In this document: positions 45,686-53,889 of the stretch, piece by piece
Layout: each line of letters starts with the position of its first letter
How positions within the stretch are numbered: the stretch's first letter is position 1
NCBI RefSeq assembly: GCF_003286125.1
Contig: NZ_QMED01000006.1
Location: 1 to 64,000, forward strand
DNA length: 64,000 nt
Source: Algibacillus agarilyticus
Lineage (GTDB): Bacteria; Pseudomonadota; Gammaproteobacteria; Enterobacterales; Alteromonadaceae
Direction of reading: 5' to 3'
Made by a program: the position numbers and the translations under genes
The notes under the pieces: generated by a model
Seen by the model: the letters and a program-made list of their open reading frames with translations, nothing else
What the model was told of the DNA's origin: nothing
Databases searched by the model: none

Positions 45686-46066
45686 AGAACAGTTCTCAAC
45701 TTACTCATTATAATTAGTCATAAACAATAGGGTCTGAACATCCGGCATTAATAGGTTTCGAGTATCCGCATTTCAGCATAATTAAAAGTGATAAGTGAGT
45801 GTTAACGAAAACACTTATTTTATGCAGATCTAACCTGAACAATAAAAAAGATTCAAGCAACGGCATTACGATAGTGATCTTTCCAAGCATAGTTAACAAA
45901 TGACTAATTTGCTGTAAATTAAGCGGCTTCGCCTTAATGTTTATTTACCAACAACAACCATGTCAAATAAATTCAGTTTTGCCGTGCATAAACAAACCAA
46001 CCTAAAAAAACCAGTAGTCATTTTAATTATCCGTGACCAAAATGAGTGTCTAAAAAATAATCGATC

Positions 46067-46078
46067 GCATACGTATGC
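46067..46078. promoter_or_regulatory. LacI-family operator upstream of the amylase
   Basis: GCATACGTATGC is identical to the core of the sites upstream of the TonB receptor at 10263-10306, and lies 70 bp before the amylase start. The rest of the 45686-46147 gap shows no gene. Confidence 0.75.
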
Positions 46079-46147
46079 AAGCTCTATCTATTCATTTTTA
46101 TTTACATTAGATTAACAAACAGCACACAACACAAGGTAAATAATAAA

Positions 46148-47593
46148 ATGAAAAACACTCAAAATACCGCGAAAACCCTGATAAAATCGAAGAAAAAGCT
46201 ATTAAAAATAACGAGCGCTATTACATTAACGGCGGCTAGTTTTTTTAGTAGCCAAGCTGCAGCCGAAACCATTTTGCATGCTTTTAATTGGCAATACGCT
46301 GACGTTGAACAAAAAGCACAAGAGATAGCAAACCTAGGTTACAAAAAAGTACTTGTATCACCAGCTTACCGTTCATCCGGTTCTGAATGGTGGTCAAGAT
46401 ACCAACCACAAGATTTACGGGTGATCCATAGTCCACTCGGTGACACCAATGATTTTAAAGATATGATCCAAGCACTCAAAAGCAAAGGTGTTGAAGTGTA
46501 TGCCGATATTGTGCTCAACCATAAAGCAAATGAATCTTGGAAACGGTCGGATTTAAATTATCCAGGTTCAGACGTGTTAAATGAATATGCAGCCAATTCA
46601 ACCTATTTTAACTCAATCAAATTATTTGGTGATTTAACCCAAAACTATTTAGGGGCGGGAGATTTTCATCCCGCAGGTTGTATCACTAATTGGGGAGACC
46701 CTGGACATGTGCAATATTGGCGATTATGCGGAGGTAGTGGTGATGCTGGCTTACCCGACATAGATCCAAACAACTGGGTGGTTGAACAACAAAAAAATTA
46801 TCTACAGGCCCTTAAAAATTTAGGCGTAACCGGCTTTAGAGTAGATGCCGCTAAGCACATGACAAATTATCATATTAACGCGGTTTTCACGCCTGCAATA
46901 AAACAAGGAGTCCACGTTTTTGGTGAAATAATTACATCCGGTGGCTCTGGTGATGGCAGTTACGATAACTTTTTAGCCCCCTACTTAAATGCGACGGATC
47001 ATGCCGCTTATGATTTTCCATTGTTTGCTCAAATGCGCAGCGCATTGGGTTATGGCGGTTCCATGAATCAATTAGTCGATCCGGGGGCATATGGCCAAGC
47101 ATTAACAGGTTCACGTGCCGTTACCTTTTCAATCACACATGACATTCCAACCAATGATGGCTTCAGGTATCAAATCATGTCGGGGTCGGATGAATATTTA
47201 GCCAATGCCTATATTATGGGGCGCGATGGCGGTGTGCCAATGATTTATTCAGATCATAATGAAAGCAACGATGGCAGCCGTTGGGTTGATATGTATAAAC
47301 ATTCAGATGTTGTTGGTATGATTAAATTTCATAACGCAGTTGAAGGCACCGGTATGCAGGTCATGAGCTCGAATGATTGCATCTTGTTATTTAAGCGTGA
47401 CCATAAAGGTATTGTCGGAATAAACAAATGTAACGCAGGCCAAGATGTTTGGGTTAATACCGCAAACTCAGGTTTATGGTGGTACAACAATTATCGCGAT
47501 ACATTAGATACAACTTCTGTACAAAACATATCTAGCCAGTGGCATAAATTTTATTTACCACCACGCCAAGCACGTATGTGGTTAAAAGAATAA
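46148..47593 (+). CDS. Secreted alpha-amylase, GH13 family
   Basis: This 481-residue glycoside hydrolase has a signal peptide (long basic N-terminus, hydrophobic core, cleavage near AAAE at about 40). The GH13 barrel shows region I VYADIVLNH (about 118-125), nucleophile D233 in GFRVDAAKH, acid/base E260 in VFGEII and D332 in ITHDIP. A short C-terminal beta domain ends the protein. It should cut starch or glycogen outside the cell or in the periplasm. The upstream LacI-type operator links it to the TonB receptor locus. The GH13 subfamily is not assigned. Confidence 0.93.
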   Translation: MKNTQNTAKTLIKSKKKLLKITSAITLTAASFFSSQAAAETILHAFNWQYADVEQKAQEIANLGYKKVLVSPAYRSSGSEWWSRYQPQDLRVIHSPLGDTNDFKDMIQALKSKGVEVYADIVLNHKANESWKRSDLNYPGSDVLNEYAANSTYFNSIKLFGDLTQNYLGAGDFHPAGCITNWGDPGHVQYWRLCGGSGDAGLPDIDPNNWVVEQQKNYLQALKNLGVTGFRVDAAKHMTNYHINAVFTPAIKQGVHVFGEIITSGGSGDGSYDNFLAPYLNATDHAAYDFPLFAQMRSALGYGGSMNQLVDPGAYGQALTGSRAVTFSITHDIPTNDGFRYQIMSGSDEYLANAYIMGRDGGVPMIYSDHNESNDGSRWVDMYKHSDVVGMIKFHNAVEGTGMQVMSSNDCILLFKRDHKGIVGINKCNAGQDVWVNTANSGLWWYNNYRDTLDTTSVQNISSQWHKFYLPPRQARMWLKE

Positions 47594-47621
47594 CACTAAA
47601 AAAAGCACACACACAAAACGC

Positions 47622-47648
47622 AAAACGCATGTGACCCATGCGTTTTTT
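47622..47648 (+). terminator. Terminator of the amylase gene
   Basis: AAAACGCATG pairs with CATGCGTTTT (10-bp stem, TGACC loop) and continues into six T residues, 29 bp after the stop. Confidence 0.85.
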
Positions 47649-47667
47649 GCTTTTACACTTTAACAAA

Positions 47668-47700
47668 TTTAAGCTAATTTTAAGTTACATTCTTTATAAT
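47668..47700 (+). promoter_or_regulatory. PmrA/QseB-like direct-repeat box and -10 of the two-component operon
   Basis: TTTAAG-CTAAT-TTTAAG (47668-47684) fits the YTTAAK-N5-YTTAAK box bound by PmrA/QseB-type OmpR-family regulators. A perfect TATAAT (47695-47700) lies 10 bp further. This spacing is that of an activator box replacing the -35, so the operon probably autoactivates. It also fits the chosen ATG at 47740. Confidence 0.65.
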
Positions 47701-47739
47701 CAATGTAATAACCATTGATTGAAGCGACGCCCCCTACAC

Positions 47740-48399
47740 ATGAAAATTTTACTTGTTGAAGATGATCAACTTCTTGCTAACGCGTTGTCAATTGCATTAA
47801 CTCGTGAAAGCTACCTCATTACACATGTTACAACTGCCAAAGAAGCGATTAATCAAATCAAATATACTGAATATCAATCAATGATTTTAGATTTAGGTTT
47901 ACCTGATATGGATGGAATTGATGTACTTAAACGCATCAGAAAACAAAAAATAGACCTGCCTATTTTAATACTCACCGCTCGAGATTCAATTGAAGATAAA
48001 ATTAAAGGGCTTGATTTAGGCGCCGATGATTACCTCAGTAAGCCGTTTGAAGTACCTGAACTACTCGCGCGCCTTAGAGTAATAGAACGACGTTTAGGTA
48101 CGGCTAATTCAGCACTGATTACAATTAAAAATGTTACTTTTGATACTCGTGCAAATGTTGTTACCGTCGATACTCACCCCTTGGTATTATCAAAAAAAGA
48201 ATATTTAGTGCTTAAAGCACTGGTCGAGAATGCAGGACGAATTCAATCACGTGAACAACTCGAAGCTAAACTTTATGAGTGGCAAGATGATATCGCCAGC
48301 AATACTGTTGAAGTACATATTCACCATTTACGTAAAAAGCTACCGGCCAATTTTATCAAAAACATTCGTGGCATTGGCTACTCAATAGATAAAGCATGA
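47740..48399 (+). CDS. OmpR/PmrA-family response regulator
   Basis: About 219 residues: receiver domain (LLVEDDQ; phospho-Asp D51 in MILDLGLPDMDG; Lys in DDYLSKPFEVPEL) and a C-terminal winged-helix DNA-binding domain (LSKKEYLVLKAL...SNTVEVHIHHLRKKL...RGIGYSI). It resembles QseB/PmrA/TctD-type regulators. A frame from a TTG at 47719 adds seven residues; the ATG is preferred. It overlaps the kinase gene by 4 bp and heads the cupredoxin-FTR1 operon. Confidence 0.92.
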   Translation: MKILLVEDDQLLANALSIALTRESYLITHVTTAKEAINQIKYTEYQSMILDLGLPDMDGIDVLKRIRKQKIDLPILILTARDSIEDKIKGLDLGADDYLSKPFEVPELLARLRVIERRLGTANSALITIKNVTFDTRANVVTVDTHPLVLSKKEYLVLKALVENAGRIQSREQLEAKLYEWQDDIASNTVEVHIHHLRKKLPANFIKNIRGIGYSIDKA

Positions 48400-49760
48400 T
48401 TTCGATTAGACGCGACCTTGTATTGCTGATAATGGCGATTATCACGTTAGCGACGTTTAGTGCGGCTTTGCAAGGCTACAAAGCCAGTATAAAAAAATCT
48501 GAAATAATACTCGATAACGAATTAAAAACATTTGCACATCTATTACTTGATCTCAATTTACAAAAACAACCAGTTAATTTAAATCACGATAACAATTTAG
48601 CGTTTCAAATTTGGCAGCACAATACCCTCATTGTACATAGTTTGAATACCCCTGAAACGCCCATTAAAACATTCACACCGCATGAATTCACTGAAGTTAA
48701 TTTTAAAGATAAACGTTGGCGTGTATACAGTGCCGTTAAAAATGAACGTTGGATTTTAATTGCACAACCTTTAACGCACCGCTTTGAGTTAGCCGAAACA
48801 TTAACGTTAAGTGTTATTACCCCTTTTATTATTATGCTGCCTTTACTCGGTTTATTTATTGCGATCATAATACAAAAAAGTTTATTGCCTTTATCGCAAT
48901 TATCAACATTGTTAACACAAAAAAAGATGAATGATTTAAGCCCTGTTTTTTTTAAATACCCAGCAAAAGAATTACGACCAGTAGTCGACACATTAAATTT
49001 GTTATTTCAGCGTTTAGAGTCTGCATTTTTACGTGAAAAGCGCTTTGCGTCTGATGCCGCACATGAACTAAGAACACCACTCAGTATAATTAGAATAAAC
49101 AGTCATAACTTACAACAATCATTACAGCCCTCAACAGAATCAGCAGAGCACTTAAACAATAACGTACAAATAAACGAAAATATTAGCGCTTTACAAGCTG
49201 GTATTGATCGGATGCACAATGTAATTGAACAAATATTGTTGTTAAATCGAACCAATCCAGAGCAATACGCAGCACAATTTACACCGTTAGATTTACCTCA
49301 ATTATGTCAAAAGGTGATTAGCGATTTGTACCCAAATATCAATCAACGGCAACAACAAATAGCGTTCGATTTTGAGCCTTGTATCATTAATGGTGATACT
49401 TTTGCGATCACCACCTTGTTCAACAATTTAATATCTAATGCCAGTAAATACACCCCCGCTAACGCACAAAAACAAATCCTTATTACATTAAAGCCAAACA
49501 ATAACCCTACCTATATTGAATGTACCATTGAAGATTCCGGCCCAGGTATCAGTATTGAAGAACACAATAGAGTATTCGATCGGTTTTATCGAGTTGGCGG
49601 CGATCGCCATAGTTCAGCCATCCAAGGCTGTGGTTTAGGCTTGGCTATTGTGAAACATATTGTCGATTTACACCAAGCGAAAATCAGCCTAAGCACCTCT
49701 CATACGCTCGGTGGTTTAAAAGTTTCAATATTATTTAAGCAAAGGGATACAACACAATGA
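48396..49760 (+). CDS. Sensor histidine kinase (QseC/PmrB-like)
   Basis: This 454-residue inner-membrane kinase has a membrane helix at about 7-26, a periplasmic region of about 105 residues, and a second helix (about 137-158). A HAMP-like linker follows, then HisKA with H223 in DAAHELRTPLSII, and the HATPase with NASKYTPAN, DSGPGI and GCGLGLAIV. Its periplasmic domain is too short for a known large sensor and has no obvious metal-binding cluster. It overlaps the response regulator and the cupredoxin gene by ATGA (4 bp each). Confidence 0.9.
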   Translation: MISIRRDLVLLIMAIITLATFSAALQGYKASIKKSEIILDNELKTFAHLLLDLNLQKQPVNLNHDNNLAFQIWQHNTLIVHSLNTPETPIKTFTPHEFTEVNFKDKRWRVYSAVKNERWILIAQPLTHRFELAETLTLSVITPFIIMLPLLGLFIAIIIQKSLLPLSQLSTLLTQKKMNDLSPVFFKYPAKELRPVVDTLNLLFQRLESAFLREKRFASDAAHELRTPLSIIRINSHNLQQSLQPSTESAEHLNNNVQINENISALQAGIDRMHNVIEQILLLNRTNPEQYAAQFTPLDLPQLCQKVISDLYPNINQRQQQIAFDFEPCIINGDTFAITTLFNNLISNASKYTPANAQKQILITLKPNNNPTYIECTIEDSGPGISIEEHNRVFDRFYRVGGDRHSSAIQGCGLGLAIVKHIVDLHQAKISLSTSHTLGGLKVSILFKQRDTTQ

Positions 49761-50158
49761 ATAAGGTAATTCGTCATCCTAAACAAACACTCAAAAGCCA
49801 AACACGCTTATGGCTATTATTGGTTAGCTTTTTATCTTTTTTAGTCCAAGCTAGTACAATTGAAGAAGTCGAATTAAATATTATTAACCATCTATTTGTG
49901 CCTGCAAAATTACATTTAATGGCTAATAAAAAATATAAACTCAAAATAATAAACCAAGATAATACCCCAGAAGAATTCGATAGTTTTGATTTAAATCGCG
50001 AAAAAATGGTTTTCCCTAACAAAATCACGCATATATACATTGGCCCATTATCGGTGGGTGAATATCATTTTTTTGGGGAATACAATCCCAACACAGCCAA
50101 AGGTAAAATAATCGTTAACCAAACCGACTCCATACAAGGAGATAAAAATGTTAATTAA
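49757..50158 (+). CDS. Periplasmic cupredoxin-domain protein
   Basis: This 133-residue protein has a signal-anchor/signal peptide (LWLLLVSFLSFLVQAS) and one cupredoxin-like domain (EVELNIINHLFVPAKLHLMANKKYKLKIINQDNTPEEFDSFDLNREK..., then GPLSVGEYHFFGEYNPNTAKG). This resembles EfeO-type cupredoxin domains found with iron permeases. The classic Cys-His-Met type 1 copper loop is absent; acidic and FDSFDLNRE residues may bind iron or act structurally. Overlaps both neighbours, so it is tightly co-translated with the FTR1-like gene. Confidence 0.8.
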   Translation: MNKVIRHPKQTLKSQTRLWLLLVSFLSFLVQASTIEEVELNIINHLFVPAKLHLMANKKYKLKIINQDNTPEEFDSFDLNREKMVFPNKITHIYIGPLSVGEYHFFGEYNPNTAKGKIIVNQTDSIQGDKNVN

Positions 50159-50978
50159 TACCGTTATTTTATTTTTGCGTGATCTGTTACCTATTTTTAT
50201 CATTCTCAGTTTTTATTTAAATCATACAGAAACCCATATCCCGATAAACCCAATACTCTCGAGGCAATACAAAAATCTAGTTATAACCCTATTAGTCGGT
50301 TGTTTATGTGCGATTCTCATTGCAAATACAGCCCCGGTGATCAGTCAATGGAATGAAGGTGCTGGGATAGAATGGCTTTATTCAAGCGGATACGGCTTCA
50401 CCTATCTTTCATTACTTTATTATTGTTGTGTGCCATCAATGCCGATTAAACAACAATGGGCATTGCGTTTTATGTTGTTTATATTGATGGCCATTTCAGG
50501 CGCTAACTTTATTATTTATTTTCAAGGTTTCTGGTCTGAGTTTGGTGCGATACAAGCTATTGTTATTGGTATGATATTAGGGATAGGGATCTGCTTAAGT
50601 GTTGCAATATTACTGTATTTTTTTCTACGCTACTGTGAACTCAACCAATACCGACCCTCGATACACGCGCTATTCATAATCTTTATTGTTGGGCAAGTTA
50701 GCCAAATTATTAACTTACTCAATCAAGTGAACAGTTTACCTGATGTATTTCAAAACCAGCAGCCTTTATGGCAAAGCCAAGCATTTATAGCCGAAAACTC
50801 TGAATGGGGGCATTTACTTTCTAGTTTTATCGGCTACGAAGATTCGCCTAATCTGCCCTATTTAAGCGCTTACTTATGTGCTTACGCGTTTATATTGCTC
50901 ATCCCAATTTTAATAAAAAGAATAGCCTCAATATCAACATTTCTAATCACTCAACAAAAGGATAGGCGCCATGTTTAA
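50148..50978 (+). CDS. FTR1-family-like membrane permease, divergent
   Basis: This 276-residue polytopic membrane protein has about seven helices. The order after a cupredoxin and segments such as NTVILFLRDLLPIFIIL, ISGANFIIYFQGFWSEFGAIQA and SEWGHLLSSFIGYEDSPNLPYL match an FTR1-like family. The canonical REGLE iron-binding motif of FTR1/EfeU is replaced by LRDLLP, so the substrate may not be Fe3+ or may bind elsewhere. AAGGAG precedes the ATG. It overlaps the cupredoxin gene by 11 bp and the next gene by 8 bp. Confidence 0.65.
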   Translation: MLINTVILFLRDLLPIFIILSFYLNHTETHIPINPILSRQYKNLVITLLVGCLCAILIANTAPVISQWNEGAGIEWLYSSGYGFTYLSLLYYCCVPSMPIKQQWALRFMLFILMAISGANFIIYFQGFWSEFGAIQAIVIGMILGIGICLSVAILLYFFLRYCELNQYRPSIHALFIIFIVGQVSQIINLLNQVNSLPDVFQNQQPLWQSQAFIAENSEWGHLLSSFIGYEDSPNLPYLSAYLCAYAFILLIPILIKRIASISTFLITQQKDRRHV

Positions 50979-51678
50979 ATACTATTTTATACTCTATATT
51001 TTCACTTATCTCTTGTTCTGCACAACCGCAAAAGCAGATGGCGCCGTTGTCGATAAAGTTTATCATCCTTACGTTTTAGCTAACGAACAAGAACTGGAAT
51101 GGCGCTTAATGTCAACTAAAAAGCATGATCGTAACGTTTTAGCGCAGCGCTTAGGTTACGGCCACGCCTTAAACGAACGAATCACGTTAGAGGGCTATAT
51201 CATTGCCGAGCGTGATGATCAGTTTAGTGATTTTTCATGGCAAGCAGTCGAGTTAGAAGTCCGTTGGATGCTAACAGAACAAGGCCAATATAGTGCGGAT
51301 TGGGGGCTATTATTCGAACTCGAAAAAGATCGTATTCTTAATAACTGGGAATTAACCACTGGTCTATTATTTGAAAAAGAATTCGGCATTACTAGTTTAA
51401 CTATTAATGCTTTTGTTATTAATGAATGGGGTTCGACACTTAAAAGTGAAATGGAATTTGAATCGCGAGTTAAATACCGTTATCGCTGGCGTCCAGCATT
51501 ACAGCCTGCAATTGAAATATACACAGGTGAAGACTTTATCGGTATTGGACCGGCAGGCATGGGGATCATTCGATTTGATAAACAAAAGCAACTAAAATGG
51601 GAACTCGGTTTTATCACCGAACTAAGCCAAGCAACACGCGAACATGCTTTAAGATTCGCCATAGAGTACGAATTTTAG
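50971..51678 (+). CDS. Predicted outer-membrane beta-barrel protein of the cupredoxin-FTR1 operon
   Basis: This 235-residue protein has a signal peptide (ending AKADG near residue 25) and repeated amphipathic strands with alternating aromatic residues. The C-terminus LRFAIEYEF has the terminal Phe favoured by outer-membrane barrels. I do not recognise a named family; similar proteins accompany cupredoxin/FTR1 genes. It is the fifth gene of the overlapping operon. A porin for the transported metal is plausible but unproven. Confidence 0.65.
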   Translation: MFKYYFILYIFTYLLFCTTAKADGAVVDKVYHPYVLANEQELEWRLMSTKKHDRNVLAQRLGYGHALNERITLEGYIIAERDDQFSDFSWQAVELEVRWMLTEQGQYSADWGLLFELEKDRILNNWELTTGLLFEKEFGITSLTINAFVINEWGSTLKSEMEFESRVKYRYRWRPALQPAIEIYTGEDFIGIGPAGMGIIRFDKQKQLKWELGFITELSQATREHALRFAIEYEF

Positions 51679-51702
51679 CATTATTTAAAATAACATCCGT
51701 TA

Positions 51703-51735
51703 ATTAAGTTTACGTTAAGTTTCATATTATATGCT
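51703..51735 (+). promoter_or_regulatory. Second PmrA/QseB-like box and -10 upstream of the TlpA-DUF4266 operon
   Basis: ATTAAG-TTTAC-GTTAAG (51703-51719) matches the TTAAG pairs at N5 spacing, with only the first base of each hexamer off consensus. TATGCT at 51730-51735 lies 10 bp further, exactly the geometry seen at 47668-47700. A TATTAT at 51725 is an alternative -10. Confidence 0.55.
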
Positions 51736-51768
51736 GTAAACCTAATCTGATTAACCTTTGTGTGCGAT

Positions 51769-52263
51769 ATGCTTAAAACTATCCAAAAAAACATTTATTT
51801 CTACTTAACAGCTTGCTTATTAATCGGGTATGCAAACTTAGCCAACGCCGTGTTAGCACCTGATTTTGCATTAAATAACACGCCAATTGCTAAACAGTTG
51901 AGCGATCTAAAAGGTAGGGTCGTTTATTTAGATTTTTGGGCATCTTGGTGCGGCCCGTGTCGAAAATCATTTCCTTGGATGAACAACCTACAAACAAAAT
52001 ATAAAAAAGACGGTTTAGTTGTGCTCGCGATCAACCTAGATAAAGAAGTGCATCTTGCTCAAGCATTTTTACGCGACAACCCAGCCCTATTCGAAATAAG
52101 CTACGACCCTGAAGGAAACGTCGCACTCGCTTACCAACTCAAAGGTATGCCAAGCAGTTACATCATCAACCAAACCGGTGAAATAGCTTATTCTCATGCT
52201 GGCTTTACGCCTAAAAAAGCGCAGCAATATGAACAAGAAATTACCACACTGCTCTTTCAATAG
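51769..52263 (+). CDS. TlpA-like periplasmic thioredoxin
   Basis: About 164 residues. A signal peptide (LTACLLIGYANLANA) precedes a thioredoxin fold of the TlpA/ResA class. The active site is WCGPC in LDFWASWCGPCRKSFPW, and the cis-Pro segment is LKGMPSSYIINQ. It should reduce disulfides in the periplasm, perhaps those of the Cys-rich DUF4266 lipoprotein encoded next. The ATG at 51769 is preferred over a GTG at 51760. First gene of the second operon. Confidence 0.9.
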   Translation: MLKTIQKNIYFYLTACLLIGYANLANAVLAPDFALNNTPIAKQLSDLKGRVVYLDFWASWCGPCRKSFPWMNNLQTKYKKDGLVVLAINLDKEVHLAQAFLRDNPALFEISYDPEGNVALAYQLKGMPSSYIINQTGEIAYSHAGFTPKKAQQYEQEITTLLFQ

Positions 52264-52295
52264 AACAATAAACACAATACCCAAGGAGATAATAA

Positions 52296-52526
52296 ATGAA
52301 AAAACGTTATATTATCCAATATGCATTTATTAGTTTAAGCCTCATTTATCTAAATGGCTGCACTATGCTTGGTGTTCAGCCCTGGGAACGAGATTTAATA
52401 TCCAAAGAAAGCATGTCGTTGAGTGTAGATGATCTAGATGCATCACTCGATGATCATATTTATTTCAGTAAAGAAGGTACCAGTGGTGGTCGTGGATTTT
52501 CGGCAGGAGGTTGCGGATGCAATTAG
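52296..52526 (+). CDS. DUF4266 small lipoprotein with GGCGCN tail
   Basis: This 76-residue lipoprotein has an N-terminal hydrophobic segment and the lipobox LNGC (Cys about 22). Family-typical PWERDLISKESM follows, and a Gly-rich C-terminus SGGRGFSAGGCGCN carries two cysteines. DUF4266 has no known function; it travels with DUF3570, TlpA and ApbE genes. AAGGAG precedes the ATG. Its 3' end overlaps the DUF3570 start by 10 bp. The conserved tail looks like a metal- or cofactor-binding or modification site. Confidence 0.85.
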   Translation: MKKRYIIQYAFISLSLIYLNGCTMLGVQPWERDLISKESMSLSVDDLDASLDDHIYFSKEGTSGGRGFSAGGCGCN

Positions 52527-53854
52527 CTAAATTTAAAAACATAAATGCATTACTCGCCACCGCGACCTGTAGCTTATTCAGCAATACAGTCCTCGCGACC
52601 CCTCTTATGAACGCTAGTGATAATAGCGACATCCACAACGACAATAGCTGGAAAATAGATACCGCTTTAATGTATTACGCCGAAACAGATCGCGTATCGG
52701 CTTTAGAAGGTATTATCGCGGCGAAAAAAGATTTTGGTGAAGAGCATATACTCAGTGGTAAATTAGTTTTTGACACTCTAACAGGCGCTTCGGCAAGTGG
52801 AGCGGTACCACAAAAAACACCTCAAACCTATACGAGGCCATCGGGTAAAGCACAGTACAGAACACCCAGTAACACAACACCGCTTGATGACACGTTTAGA
52901 GATACACGCTTACAGTTTAATGTGCAATGGTCACAACCTATATCTGAGCAAGATAAAATATCAACGGGTATTCAACTTTCAAGAGAATACGATTACCAAT
53001 CTATTGCCGTTAATGGCGGCTATACACGCGAGCTTAACCAAAAAAATACCGCTATCTTTACTGGATTATCGTTCGCATTTGATACCTTAGCACCCGAAGG
53101 GGGTCGACCCGTGCCGCTTTCAGCAATGGTTGTTGATAACACAGAGGGTATCAGTGGAGATAATAATATCAGTTTCAAAGATGCCTTTGAGGCAACAAGA
53201 CAGCAAGGTGGTGAAAACACACGTAACACCGTCGACTTAATGTTCGGTGTTACCCAAGTCATAAATCGCCGTTGGATCATGCAATTAAATTACGGCTATT
53301 CGCAGGTCGACGGCTATTTAACTGACCCCTTTAAAGTAGTGAGTGTCGTTAATGATCAAGGTGACGCCTTGAATCAATTACATGAAAATCGGCCATCCGA
53401 GCGCACCAAGCACAATATATATTGGCAAAATAAAGCTCATTTTGATGAAGCCGTATTCGATTTATCTTACCGTTATAGTTTTGACGATTGGAAAATTTCA
53501 TCACATGCGATTGAATCTAAACTGCGCTGGCCTTTAACAAGCTCAACGTATATACAGCCAAGTATTCGATACTATCAGCAAGATGCAGCAGAATTTTATA
53601 CCCCGTTTATAACCGATGATCAGCCCATACCTGAATATGCCAGTGCCGATTATCGAATAGGTAAGCTGACAACCATGACGTTCGGAGCTAAGTATTTACA
53701 AGAGCTTGAAAACAACCATTCATGGGGTGTACGTATGGAATACTATATTCAAACCCCCAAAAATGCGGGATTTGAAGCAGTAGGACAATTACAAGACCTT
53801 GAATTATATGAAGAAGTAAAAGCATTCGTTGTACAATTCAATTATAGTTTTTAA
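52517..53854 (+). CDS. DUF3570 outer-membrane protein
   Basis: About 445 residues: signal peptide (LLATATCSLFSNTVLA), then a beta-rich barrel typical of DUF3570 (ALMYYAETDRVSALEGIIAAKKDFG..., LVFDTLTGASASGAVPQ, RDTRLQFNVQWSQPI) ending in the aromatic VQFNYSF. GGAGG lies six bases before the ATG at 52517. A TTG two codons earlier is ignored. Function unknown; the invariant partnership with DUF4266 suggests it handles that lipoprotein or its ligand at the outer membrane. Confidence 0.85.
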   Translation: MQLAKFKNINALLATATCSLFSNTVLATPLMNASDNSDIHNDNSWKIDTALMYYAETDRVSALEGIIAAKKDFGEEHILSGKLVFDTLTGASASGAVPQKTPQTYTRPSGKAQYRTPSNTTPLDDTFRDTRLQFNVQWSQPISEQDKISTGIQLSREYDYQSIAVNGGYTRELNQKNTAIFTGLSFAFDTLAPEGGRPVPLSAMVVDNTEGISGDNNISFKDAFEATRQQGGENTRNTVDLMFGVTQVINRRWIMQLNYGYSQVDGYLTDPFKVVSVVNDQGDALNQLHENRPSERTKHNIYWQNKAHFDEAVFDLSYRYSFDDWKISSHAIESKLRWPLTSSTYIQPSIRYYQQDAAEFYTPFITDDQPIPEYASADYRIGKLTTMTFGAKYLQELENNHSWGVRMEYYIQTPKNAGFEAVGQLQDLELYEEVKAFVVQFNYSF

Positions 53855-53889
53855 ATGATAGACCCAATAAAGGCTTAATAATAACGAGT

